Assembly: GCA_017550165.1 (NCBI GenBank)
Contig: JAFZQH010000032.1
Coordinates: 1-64,000, forward strand
Source of the DNA: Lachnospiraceae bacterium
GTDB taxonomy: Bacteria > Bacillota > Clostridia > Lachnospirales > Lachnospiraceae
Reading direction: 5' to 3'
DNA length: 64,000 nucleotides
In this document: piece after piece, positions 26,270-34,641 of the stretch
Layout of the letters: the number at the start of each line of letters is the position of its first letter
Numbering within the stretch: position 1 is the stretch's first letter
Notes under the pieces: model-generated
What the model was told of the DNA's origin: nothing
The model's input: the letters and a program-made list of their open reading frames with translations, nothing else
The model's database searches: none
Translations under genes and position numbers: made by a program

Positions 26270-27497
26270 GAGACTACGTGTGTGCGCATATGCCAGAGTT
26301 TCAACTAATTCCGAAAAGCAGGAGCAGTCATTTAACCATCAGAGGCAGGTATATGAGGATCTGATCAGGAAAAACCCTGATTATGAATTTGCCGGAGTAT
26401 ATTCTGACTTTGGACTCTCAGGCACGTCCGAGAAGAGACCGGGATTTCGGCAGATGATAGAAGATGCCAGGGCCGGTAGGTTCGATATGATCATAACCAA
26501 GTCTATTAGCAGATTTGCGAGGAATACGGTCATTCTTCTTAAATATGTCAGGGAGCTAAAGGATCTGGGCATCGGGGTATTATTTGAAGAAAACAACATT
26601 TATACCTTGTCTACGGACGGAGAAATGATGCTGACTGTTCTTGCCTCATTTGCCCAAGAAGAGAGCCGGAGCATGAGTGAGAATAATAGGTGGGCCATCC
26701 GGCGTAAGTTTGAGCGGGGTGAGGTAATGGTCAATACTACGCGGTTTCTCGGATATGACAAGGACAAGGATGGAAGACTGGTAATAAATGAAGCCCAGGC
26801 GGCCATTGTCAGAAAGATATATGATATGTACCTTGCCGGGAAGGGCGCACACAAGATTAAGAACACACTCAATTCGGAGGGGATCCCGTCCCTTACAGGG
26901 TCCAAATGGACCAATGGGACAATCCTTTCCATCCTTAAGAATGAAAAGTACAAAGGTGACTGTCTTTTGCAAAAGACCTGCAAAAGGGTGTTTGGCGGGT
27001 ATTCATATAAAAATACCGGGCAGGAGCAGATGTATCTCATCCGGGAAGACCACGAGCCTATCATATCTCCGGAAGAATGGGAGATGGTGCAGGAGGTCAT
27101 GGAGTACAAAAGAAAACAGTATAATCCCGGCCCCGATGTGGAAAAGTACGGCAATACGTATCCGAACAGTGGAAAACTCAAATGTCCTCATTGCGGTGCG
27201 ACGCTTATAAGGAGAACTGTGTATGGAGGAAAGATAGAATGGCTGTGTCGTACATATATTGAAAAGGGCAAGTCTGCCTGCCCAGGGGTTCGTGTGAAGG
27301 ACAGCGCGATAGGGGACAGGGTATTTAATGAACCTACGGTAGTGGAGGAGGTGATAAAAGATGGCGAGAAGCATTACCGTTATACCACCAAAACAGAATA
27401 TGACAAAGGAATCCGAGCAAAGCTGCCCGGGGAAGATCAGAGTAGCGGCATATTGCAGGGTGTCAACAGATCAAGAAGAACAGCTATCAAGCTATGA
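26253..27497 (+). CDS. large serine recombinase 1
   Basis: 414 residues from ATG 26253 (GGAGG upstream), inside the previous gene's end. The resolvase domain has catalytic serine in YARVSTNSEKQ, SGTSEKRPGF, and ITKSISRFARN (arginines of the active site). The recombinase domain (FLGYDKDKDG, SILKNEKYKGD) and a zinc ribbon (CPHCGATLIRR, CR..., CPG) follow. The coiled-coil end of phage integrases is missing. The last 45 or so codons overlap the second recombinase in another frame. Confidence 0.92.
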   Translation: MRSANKRLRVCAYARVSTNSEKQEQSFNHQRQVYEDLIRKNPDYEFAGVYSDFGLSGTSEKRPGFRQMIEDARAGRFDMIITKSISRFARNTVILLKYVRELKDLGIGVLFEENNIYTLSTDGEMMLTVLASFAQEESRSMSENNRWAIRRKFERGEVMVNTTRFLGYDKDKDGRLVINEAQAAIVRKIYDMYLAGKGAHKIKNTLNSEGIPSLTGSKWTNGTILSILKNEKYKGDCLLQKTCKRVFGGYSYKNTGQEQMYLIREDHEPIISPEEWEMVQEVMEYKRKQYNPGPDVEKYGNTYPNSGKLKCPHCGATLIRRTVYGGKIEWLCRTYIEKGKSACPGVRVKDSAIGDRVFNEPTVVEEVIKDGEKHYRYTTKTEYDKGIRAKLPGEDQSSGILQGVNRSRRTAIKL

Positions 27498-28764
27498 GAA
27501 TCAGGTGAGGTATTATACCGATATGATCTCATCAAACCCGGAGTATGAATTGGTGGACATTTATGCCGATGAAGGTATCTCCGGGACCAATACCAAGAAG
27601 AGAGACGAGTTTAACCGTATGATAGAAGACTGCAGGGCGGGACGGATCGATCTTGTGATAACAAAGTCCATTTCCCGGTTTGCAAGGAACACGCTTGATT
27701 GTCTCAATTATGTAAGAGAGCTCAAGGAAAATGACGTCACAGTTGTCTTTGAGAAGGAGAACATTAATACTATGGACGCCAAGGGAGAAGTCCTGCTAAC
27801 CATCCTTTCTTCCCTTGCCCAGGATGAGTCCAGGTCGATTTCCGAGAACTGTTCATGGGGAATAAGGCGTCGTTTCGAGCAGGGGCAGTACCGGATATCA
27901 ACTAAGAGGTTCTTGGGATATGATTATAATAAGGCCGGGAAGATGGTTGTAAATAAGCCGCAGGCCAAGGTCGTGAAGCGCATTTACAAGGAGTATCTTT
28001 CCGGATATACGGCAGATGCCATTGCCCGGATGTTTAAGGAGGAAAAGGTAAAGAGCTGGGACGGTCAGAGTAATTGGCAGCCAACGGCAATAAAAAGCAT
28101 GCTTGAGAATGAGAAGTACAAGGGAGATGCCATCTTGCAGAAGAGTTACACCAAAGACTTCTTAAGCAAGAAGCGTGTTATGAACGACGGAACTAAGAAG
28201 ATGTATTATATCAAAGAGGATCATGAGGCCATAATAGACCGGGAGACTTGGGAGGCTGTCCAGCAGGAGAGTAAACGCCGGACAGAGTATTGCAAGGAGC
28301 ATCATACTAACGCATACGCCCAGATGCCGGATCGGAACCCATTTAGCGGTAAGATCATATGCGGGGAGTGTGGACATACATACTCGAGGGTCATATATCG
28401 CCACATAGATGTGGTTACCAAGAAGTGGCGCTGTGTTTCTCCGACCAAGGAGAGAAAACGGATAAGCTGTAGGAACCGGATCATAACGGAGGATTCTCTG
28501 GAAAAGCTGTTCTTGATGGGATGGAATGCCATAGCGGGAAACGTCCCGGAATTCGAGACCCAATGGAAACAGAACATGGAAGAAGGCTCCGAGCTGCTCC
28601 GTTACAAAACGAGACAGATCATGGAGGCAGCAGACAATGGCCCGATAGAGGAGTTCGATCCCAAGCTGATGATCAGGGTCATGGACGCCATAACCATATA
28701 CGAGAGCGGGGATTTACGGATCAGGTTTTATGATGGGACGGAGTTTGAGTATGAGGCGGGGTAG
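27361..28764 (+). CDS. large serine recombinase 2
   Basis: 467 residues. Same order as its neighbour: catalytic serine in YCRVSTDQEEQ, GISGTNTKKRDEF, ITKSISRFARN, recombinase domain (FLGYDYNKAGK, MLENEKYKGDAIL), zinc ribbon (CGECGHTYSR, WRC, SCRNR) and a short C-terminal tail with YESGDLRIRFYDG. It starts 137 bp before recombinase 1 ends. Such pairs probably work together in excision and integration. The last 55 bp are found again at 34021-34075. Confidence 0.93.
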   Translation: MARSITVIPPKQNMTKESEQSCPGKIRVAAYCRVSTDQEEQLSSYENQVRYYTDMISSNPEYELVDIYADEGISGTNTKKRDEFNRMIEDCRAGRIDLVITKSISRFARNTLDCLNYVRELKENDVTVVFEKENINTMDAKGEVLLTILSSLAQDESRSISENCSWGIRRRFEQGQYRISTKRFLGYDYNKAGKMVVNKPQAKVVKRIYKEYLSGYTADAIARMFKEEKVKSWDGQSNWQPTAIKSMLENEKYKGDAILQKSYTKDFLSKKRVMNDGTKKMYYIKEDHEAIIDRETWEAVQQESKRRTEYCKEHHTNAYAQMPDRNPFSGKIICGECGHTYSRVIYRHIDVVTKKWRCVSPTKERKRISCRNRIITEDSLEKLFLMGWNAIAGNVPEFETQWKQNMEEGSELLRYKTRQIMEAADNGPIEEFDPKLMIRVMDAITIYESGDLRIRFYDGTEFEYEAG

Positions 28765-28793
28765 AGCCGGCGATAGTATTATGGCTGTATTTA

Positions 28794-29477
28794 CTATAGG
28801 CGCTTCCTTGATATTAATTTGTACCGGTTTCGCATAAACTCTCGCTCCGATTCAAACATGTTTCTCTCGGATGTTGAAAAGCTGTTGGTTTTTGCCTTTA
28901 ACGCAAGCAGTTCCCAGGTACAGATTAAATCTGCTACCTGAAACAGTTTATAATCAGCAGGTCTAACACGTCGGAAATCAACATTTATAAAGAGCGTGCT
29001 GAATACAGAAGTTAGGATTTTTGTGAGAGCGGACTGGCCGTTGTCATAATAAATAATGATTCGATCAAAAGAGTCGAAGTAATCCTTATGCGCTCTTAGT
29101 TGAGAGGCAATCTCTCGCGATAGTTTTGCATTAATCTGAATGAAATCATCTTGTTCAGTTTTCTTGATGTAAGGACAAAGATAATGAATGTCCAGTTTTC
29201 GTGTAAAATGATAAAGGGCATTTAGGAGGCGCCTTCTATCGGAGGGGTCATCATATTGCTCATAAAGAGACTCCTTGCGAATAATAGGTCCTGTGTGGAT
29301 TGCATGTGGGGGAAATCCTAAATCACGAATTTTCTGATCGAGGGCAATGATGTTAGATGATATATCTACAGATTGTTCATGCAAGACCATTGCTACCATG
29401 TAGTATGGAGAGATTGCCTGGAAATCGCCAAAATCCCCAGACTCGTCTATAAAAATACTAAGAATCTTTTCTGCCAC
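28794..29477 (-). CDS. DUF3800 family protein
   Basis: 227 residues from a GTG at 29477, chosen because AGGAG lies 7 bases upstream and the family starts right there with ILSIFIDESGDFG; longer readings give no family sequence. DUF3800 proteins have an RNase H-like fold with acidic residues (IFIDESGDFG, IIYYDNGQ, QVADLICTWE, the D.S..QVAD pattern being the family hallmark). They are common in mobile elements and defence islands; the function is unproven, possibly nuclease. It is convergent with recombinase 2, with a 29-bp gap. Confidence 0.85.
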   Translation of the reverse strand: MAEKILSIFIDESGDFGDFQAISPYYMVAMVLHEQSVDISSNIIALDQKIRDLGFPPHAIHTGPIIRKESLYEQYDDPSDRRRLLNALYHFTRKLDIHYLCPYIKKTEQDDFIQINAKLSREIASQLRAHKDYFDSFDRIIIYYDNGQSALTKILTSVFSTLFINVDFRRVRPADYKLFQVADLICTWELLALKAKTNSFSTSERNMFESEREFMRNRYKLISRKRL

Positions 29478-29644
29478 AGTAAATCTCCTAAAAAAAGTGG
29501 CGAGGTGTATCCCCGCCAGGTGGTGGACCAGGGTCTTTCGACCAGCCCTATTCAACATCATAATATCAATAATTAGCCTAAAATTCAAGTATTATCTGAG
29601 ATTTGATTAACAAAAAAGTGTTTATATTTGACGGAAGAATATGA

Positions 29645-29650
29645 TACAAT
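29645..29650 (+). promoter_or_regulatory. extended -10 promoter before the MATE gene
   Basis: TGA-TACAAT (29642-29650) is an extended -10 box; the -35 region is weak. It gives a leader of about 110 nt before the MATE start, which contains a terminator-like hairpin. Confidence 0.45.
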
Positions 29651-29681
29651 GAAGAAAAGTTAAAAGAGATATACTTTTATA

Positions 29682-29732
29682 GCGTGTTGTCTGACGGCGT
29701 AATTCCAGCTAGATCAGGGACACGCTTTTTTT
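29682..29732 (+). terminator. hairpin with T-run in the leader of the MATE gene (possible attenuator)
   Basis: GCGTGT (29682-29687) pairs with ACACGC (29720-29725), with an inner CTGA/TCAG pair, and seven T residues follow. It stands between the promoter and the start of the MATE gene, so transcription would stop there unless the hairpin is prevented. No known riboswitch was recognised in the roughly 25 nt before it. Confidence 0.6.
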
Positions 29733-29770
29733 ACGAGGGTATTAGAATAAACGAAAGAGAGGATTTCATA

Positions 29771-31156
29771 ATGAACGAGACACAAACTAATAAGATGGCT
29801 GTAATGCCAATGAAAAGCCTGATATGGCATATGGGGCTTCCCATGATCGTTTCAATGGTGTTACAGGCGTTTTATAATGTAGTAGACAGTGTTTTTGTCA
29901 CAAATATGGGACCGGAGGGGCCAATGGCAAATCAGGCATTGACGATTGCCTTTCCCATACAGATACTAATCATAGCTTTAGGGGTCGGAACAGGTGTGGG
30001 ACTAAACGCAATGTTGTCAAAAAACCTTGGAGAGGGTAAAAGGCTCCTGGCAAGCAAAGTGGCCGGTAACGGTATATTCTTAGGGGTATGCTTTTATGTG
30101 TTATTCCTTGTTTTCGGGCTCTTTGGGTCGGAATGGTTTATCAGGATGTTTGCAGGGGGAAACGAAACCGTTGCCGTAATGGGAAGCACATATCTGAGGA
30201 TATGCACCTGCCTGTCTTTCGGGGCTATAGAATTTACCCTTTATGAAAGACTATTGGTCTCAACGGGAAAGACCGTATTCTCGACCATTGCCCAGATAAG
30301 CGGAGCCCTGATAAATATTATTCTGGACTATGTGTTTATCTATCCATTGAGAATGGGCGTTGCAGGGGCGGCATGGGCGACTGTCATCGGGCAGATAGCA
30401 TCTATGGTCATTGCGATGATCTTTCACTACAAAGCCAATGGGGAAATAGACGGAAGCATACGTTTACTCAAGCCTGAAGCAGGGATCATAAAAGGGATTT
30501 ATCGTATCGGTGTATCGGCAGCCATAATGCAGATGCTTCTTTCGGTGATGATGGCAGGGACTAACGCCATACTTGGCTCGGCAAATGCCGATCCGGTGGT
30601 TCTGGTGGGCTCCTTCGGAATATATTACAAGATCCAGCAGATCGCATTATTCTCATCCTTCGGGTTGTCCAATACGATTATTTCGGTGCTCTCATTCAAC
30701 TACGGAATGAAGGACAGGAGGCGGGTGGATGATTGTATAAAATACGGGATCGCAGACACAATTCTAGTGACCTTTTTGATCACAGTACTTTTCGAGATTT
30801 TCGCAAGACCCCTGGCAGGATTGTTCGGACTTACCGGGGAGGCGACTGCCGAGATAACAGAGACCTGTACTATAGCCATTAGGATTGCTGCGACGGGATA
30901 CGTGTTCATGGGCTTTTCAGTAGCCGTTCAAGGAATCCTCCAATCCATAAGATATGCGATCCGCCCTTTGGCGATAGCGTTTCTCAGACTTGTGGTTTTC
31001 GTATTTCCCATCGCATGGGTGTTTACGAGACTTGATAATGTTACCTCTCTGGTATGGTGGGCATTTCCCATATCAGAACTGTTAACAGCGGTCATATCAG
31101 CATTTATACTTAAAGGCTCCTATAAAGAACGTATCGCGGATTCATTAATACGCTGA
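29771..31156 (+). CDS. MATE family efflux transporter
   Basis: 461 residues with twelve membrane helices. The start KSLIWHMGLPMIVSMVLQAFYNVVDSVFV is characteristic of MATE transporters (DinF/MepA branch), which expel drugs or metabolites in exchange for Na+ or H+. AGAGAGG before ATG 29771 favours this start over upstream codons in the leader hairpin. It stands alone, with its own promoter and attenuator-like leader. Confidence 0.93.
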   Translation: MNETQTNKMAVMPMKSLIWHMGLPMIVSMVLQAFYNVVDSVFVTNMGPEGPMANQALTIAFPIQILIIALGVGTGVGLNAMLSKNLGEGKRLLASKVAGNGIFLGVCFYVLFLVFGLFGSEWFIRMFAGGNETVAVMGSTYLRICTCLSFGAIEFTLYERLLVSTGKTVFSTIAQISGALINIILDYVFIYPLRMGVAGAAWATVIGQIASMVIAMIFHYKANGEIDGSIRLLKPEAGIIKGIYRIGVSAAIMQMLLSVMMAGTNAILGSANADPVVLVGSFGIYYKIQQIALFSSFGLSNTIISVLSFNYGMKDRRRVDDCIKYGIADTILVTFLITVLFEIFARPLAGLFGLTGEATAEITETCTIAIRIAATGYVFMGFSVAVQGILQSIRYAIRPLAIAFLRLVVFVFPIAWVFTRLDNVTSLVWWAFPISELLTAVISAFILKGSYKERIADSLIR

Positions 31157-31280
31157 TAATACATACAATCAGCTGCTCATTTTTTTATTGATAATCACCA
31201 TTACAAGTGGTCAGATGTGTCGTTTATAATAAACGTACATAGTAAACAGGAATGGCCGTTAATGAAGAGGAGGGTATCAC

Positions 31281-32282
31281 ATGAAGAAAGCTGTTATTAC
31301 GATTATTGCGATGGTACTGGTGATCAGTTGCAGCGCCTGCGGATCGGCAGGAGGTGCGGAATCTTCTGCATCCGCAAGCGGATCATCCATGCCGCAAAGC
31401 GGTGCCGGGGGAGGTAACAGAGGTGGAGGAAGCGTAGACAAATCCGGCGATACTCAACTTCAGGATATGATAGCAAATGTAGCTCCGAAGTTTATACTTA
31501 ATACGTTTGAAGATACAGAGACCAAAGCATCACTAAAGTACTGGCTTTTTACACCGGAGAACTACGATAGCAGCAAAAGATACCCGCTATTACAGTTCAT
31601 ACCTGATTCGAGCGTTGTGGGAAAAGATGACTCATCATTTTTGACACAGGGATGGGGCGGTCTTATATGGGCAGCAAAGGAAGAACAGGACAAGCATCCT
31701 TGTATAGTTGTAGTGCCTGTGTTTACAGAGACGGTTGTGGATGATAGTTTTAACCATTCGGCTCAGATTGACACGGCCATGAATCTGTTGAAACATCTGA
31801 CCAAGGAATACTCGATCGATGAGAGCCGGATATATACCACAGGTCAGTCAATGGGAGGAATGACATCATTCTATCTCAATATTGCATACCCGGACTTCTT
31901 TGCTGCAAGTATGTTTGTAGGAAGCCAATGGGATAACAGCAAATTAAATGTTTTGGAGAAGAAGAAATTCTTCTATATTGTTTCGGCCGGAGATCCGAAA
32001 GCCTCGGCAGGTCAAAGTGAATTGCTGGAGGTGTTTAAAAAGGATAAGGCAGCTTACAGCCACGCACAGTGGAGTGCTAAGGATGAAGCTTCGGCCCAGG
32101 ATAAGGCAGTTAAAGAACTGCTGTCCCAGGGGAATAGTGCGAATTTCGTCACATTTACAGCAGGAACGACCCTGGCAGATGGGCAGTCGGCAATGCCGGG
32201 AGCAGGCGAGCATATGACATCATTTGACTATGCGTATAAGATCACTGCTGTACGTGACTGGTTATTTGAACAGACGGAATAG
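31281..32282 (+). CDS. lipoprotein with alpha/beta-hydrolase (esterase) domain
   Basis: 333 residues. A lipoprotein signal ends in VISC (C17). A Ser/Gly-rich linker (about 25-55) leads into an alpha/beta hydrolase: YWLFTPENYDSSKRYPLLQFIPDSS, and nucleophile elbow GQSMGGMTS, with a late EHMTSFDYAY that may carry the catalytic His. It resembles cell-surface esterases/peptidases (poly-hydroxybutyrate or feruloyl esterase type). AGGAGG precedes the ATG. A TATAAT at 31225 is inside a palindrome and may be its promoter. Confidence 0.85.
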   Translation: MKKAVITIIAMVLVISCSACGSAGGAESSASASGSSMPQSGAGGGNRGGGSVDKSGDTQLQDMIANVAPKFILNTFEDTETKASLKYWLFTPENYDSSKRYPLLQFIPDSSVVGKDDSSFLTQGWGGLIWAAKEEQDKHPCIVVVPVFTETVVDDSFNHSAQIDTAMNLLKHLTKEYSIDESRIYTTGQSMGGMTSFYLNIAYPDFFAASMFVGSQWDNSKLNVLEKKKFFYIVSAGDPKASAGQSELLEVFKKDKAAYSHAQWSAKDEASAQDKAVKELLSQGNSANFVTFTAGTTLADGQSAMPGAGEHMTSFDYAYKITAVRDWLFEQTE

Positions 32283-32369
32283 GGAAGACGTGACAAAAGG
32301 ACCGTCCCCCTGTATGTTTATAAAGCCGGTGCAATAACAAATGATTTGTAACAGTAAGGAGGAGTGCAA

Positions 32370-32987
32370 ATGAAGGTTCTGATCATCAACGGAAGCCCGA
32401 GAAAGGGTGGCAACACAACAGTAGCAGTAAATGAGATGGTTAAGGTATTTGCGATTGAAGGGATAGATACTGAAGTGGTCCAGATAGGCGGAAAGGACAT
32501 CAGAGGCTGTATTGCTTGTGGATCTTGTTATAAAACAGGTAAATGTGCATTTGACGATGATGTAAATGAACTGGCAGCCAAGTTTGAAGAAGCTGATGGA
32601 CTCGTGGTTGCTTCTCCGGTTTACTTTGCATCCGCAAATGCTACTCTTATCGCCTGTCTTGACAGGTTATTCTACAGCACTCACTTTGATAAGGCCATGA
32701 AGGTGGGAGCAAGTCTTGTTGTAGCCCGTCGGGGCGGGTGTTCCGCAACATTCGATGAATTAAACAAGTATTTCACCATAAGCAATATGCCCATTGCATC
32801 CAGTCAGTATTGGAACAGCGTTCATGGGAGAGAGAAGGGAGAGGCAGATCAGGATATGGAAGGCCTGCAGACTATGCGTACACTGGCAAAGAATATGTCA
32901 TTTCTTATGAAAAGCATTGCGCTTGGCAAAGAAAAATATGGTCTTCCGGAGAAAGAGAACTGGCAGCCGACTCATTTTATCAGGTAA
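32370..32987 (+). CDS. NADPH-dependent FMN reductase-like flavoprotein
   Basis: 205 residues from ATG 32370 (AAGGAGG 6 bases upstream; a GTG two codons earlier is too close to it). The start VLIINGSPRKGGNT is the FMN-phosphate loop of the flavodoxin-like reductases. CIACGSCYKTGKC provides a Cys-rich patch as in iron-sulfur flavoproteins, though only some cysteines are placed as expected. SPVYFASANATL contacts the flavin ring. Its neighbour is an EFR1-type ferredoxin, and the pair suggests electron-transfer or detoxification work. Confidence 0.9.
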   Translation: MKVLIINGSPRKGGNTTVAVNEMVKVFAIEGIDTEVVQIGGKDIRGCIACGSCYKTGKCAFDDDVNELAAKFEEADGLVVASPVYFASANATLIACLDRLFYSTHFDKAMKVGASLVVARRGGCSATFDELNKYFTISNMPIASSQYWNSVHGREKGEADQDMEGLQTMRTLAKNMSFLMKSIALGKEKYGLPEKENWQPTHFIR

Positions 32988-33021
32988 TGAGTCTTAAGAA
33001 ACCAAAGGGGGCGGAATCGAT

Positions 33022-33798
33022 ATGATCTTTTATTTCACGGGAACAGGCAATTCTTACGCGGCGGCATTGGGTATTCAGCAGGAAGTCGGTGGAGAATTAA
33101 TCAATATAACAGACTGCCTGCAGAAGGGCAGGTATGAGTTTGCTCCTGAGAAGGATGAAGCGGCAGGTTTTGTGTTCCCGGTTTACTTTGGAGGGCTTCC
33201 CTCCATCGTAAATGATTTTCTGGAGAGAGTTCATTTCGCTTCATCCCCGGAATACCTTTATGGTGTGCTCACATATGGAGGAAGATTCTTTGGAGCAGGG
33301 GGGATGCTGGAGAAAAAGATAAAGGACTCAGGACTCGAGTTGTCAGCGGTCTTTGGTTTGAAGATGCCGGCCAATTACGCCATAATGTATGAGCCGCCCC
33401 GCGAGGAAGAAGCAGATGAGATCCTAGAGGGGTCGGCCAAACGCCTTGAGGAGATATTGGAACAGATATTGGACCGCGCGCTAGTAAAGGAAGGAACTTC
33501 GAAATCTGAGGTTGAGACTTCGATCAAGTTTTATCCCCGGTATAACAAAGACCGGCAAACAGCGCCATTCTATGTGGATGACCAGTGCGTAAGCTGCGGA
33601 ATATGTGCCGAAAGATGTCCGGTAAAGGCGATAGAACTGATAGACGGTACCCCCACCTGGATCAAGGAGACATGTGTATTCTGTATGTCGTGCCTGAGGT
33701 GTAATGCAATACAGTACGGAGATGTACTAAAAGGGCGTTATCGCTATCGTCACCCGATCTTTCGAAAAAAAACGAAAGGAAAAACGGAGTGTCACTGA
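33022..33798 (+). CDS. EFR1 family flavodoxin-ferredoxin
   Basis: 258 residues. The flavodoxin-like N-terminus (IFYFTGTGNSYAAA, VFPVYFGGLPSIV) is joined to a C-terminal pair of [4Fe-4S] motifs: CVSCGICAERCP and CVFCMSCLRCNAI. The second lacks the usual final CP. EFR1 proteins probably shuttle electrons in anaerobes; targets are not known. It follows the FMN reductase at 34 bp and is likely in the same transcript. Confidence 0.92.
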   Translation: MIFYFTGTGNSYAAALGIQQEVGGELINITDCLQKGRYEFAPEKDEAAGFVFPVYFGGLPSIVNDFLERVHFASSPEYLYGVLTYGGRFFGAGGMLEKKIKDSGLELSAVFGLKMPANYAIMYEPPREEEADEILEGSAKRLEEILEQILDRALVKEGTSKSEVETSIKFYPRYNKDRQTAPFYVDDQCVSCGICAERCPVKAIELIDGTPTWIKETCVFCMSCLRCNAIQYGDVLKGRYRYRHPIFRKKTKGKTECH

Positions 33799-34143
33799 CA
33801 AAACATAGAAAAGCATGGTTAATACTGATAGCTTTTTACCCCGTCGGCACATTTTTTTACCCCACCTCTCAGAAAAAGATTACCCCGTGGTAAAGCGATT
33901 TAGCGTACATTTCTGATTGCGGAATGTTATATTATACTAAGAGAAGATGCATGTTGAAGTAGTTACTTCACTTGAGCGGAAATAGAGTAGGTGTAGGCTG
34001 GTTTATCCTGGCTCGATATGTACGAAAGCGGGGATTTAAGGATCAGGTTTTATGATGGGACGGAGTTTGAGTATGTTAAATAACAATAGAGCATCCGAAG
34101 ATGATCCCGTTTTTGAAAAAGGTGCAGAAATAGGAACAGAGCA
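33799..34143. other. intergenic region with direct repeats, weak promoter and a recombinase stub
   Basis: Three TTACCCC direct repeats start at 33836, 33857 and 33880 (21 and 23 bp apart), followed by TATACT at 33933-33938, a possible -10 box with a poor -35. Two-turn spacing of direct repeats upstream of a weak promoter is the pattern of an activator site. From 34021 the sequence is a copy of the end of recombinase 2. No complete gene is present. Confidence 0.5.
34021..34083 (+). pseudogene. 3' stub of a serine recombinase gene
   Basis: The frame reads YESGDLRIRFYDGTEFEYVK and stop. 34021-34075 equals 28699-28753 at 53 of 55 bases, so this is the tail of a second, close relative of recombinase 2, with a different last codon pair. 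The rest of that gene is absent. It shows that a related element, or a duplicated end, once lay here. Confidence 0.85.
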
Positions 34144-34614
34144 ATGATAACAGTACGAGAAATAAAAGAAGAAGAATATGACCTGTTAAAGGCATTTTTA
34201 TACGAAGCAATCTTTATTCCGGAAGGGATGAATCCTCCGGAAAGAGAGATTATCGAGCAGCCGGAATTAAAACTATATTACGAAAACTTTGGTTCGGAAA
34301 AAGCCGATCACTGTATTGTTGCAGACGACGACGGAAGGGTGGTTGGTGCTGTATGGACTCGTATTATGAAGGATTATGGACATGTAGACGATGATACGCC
34401 ATCATTTGCAATATCCCTTTATACGGAGTACAGAGGAAAGGGCATCGGAACAAAAATGATGGAGCAAATGCTTGAGCATCTGAGAACGCAGGGCTATAAG
34501 AAGGCTTCCCTTGCGGTTCAGAAAGCTAACTATGCAGTAAGAATGTACGAGAAGGTCGGGTTCGAAGTCGCCCATGAGAACGAAGAAGAGTTTATAATGG
34601 TTTGTTATTTATGA
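34144..34614 (+). CDS. GNAT family N-acetyltransferase
   Basis: 156 residues with the GNAT core: VVGAVWTRI (beta4), ISLYTEYRGKGIGTKMMEQML (acetyl-CoA pyrophosphate loop, motif A) and NYAVRMYEKVGFE (motif B). Substrate unknown; the short acidic N-terminal half is that of small-molecule or protein N-acetyltransferases. 27 bp separate it from the esterase gene. Confidence 0.9.
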   Translation: MITVREIKEEEYDLLKAFLYEAIFIPEGMNPPEREIIEQPELKLYYENFGSEKADHCIVADDDGRVVGAVWTRIMKDYGHVDDDTPSFAISLYTEYRGKGIGTKMMEQMLEHLRTQGYKKASLAVQKANYAVRMYEKVGFEVAHENEEEFIMVCYL

Positions 34615-34641
34615 AACATTGGGCATTCAAGGGGGTAGATC

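Noticed and set aside
26600-27181. 193-codon minus-strand frame opposite recombinase 1
   Set aside because: It is a shadow of the recombinase reading frame, without family sequence or ribosome site.
31221-31235. palindrome CGTTTATAATAAACG upstream of the esterase lipoprotein gene
   Set aside because: It contains a possible -10 box, but the -35 is poor and a 15-bp AT-rich palindrome is weak evidence for an operator.
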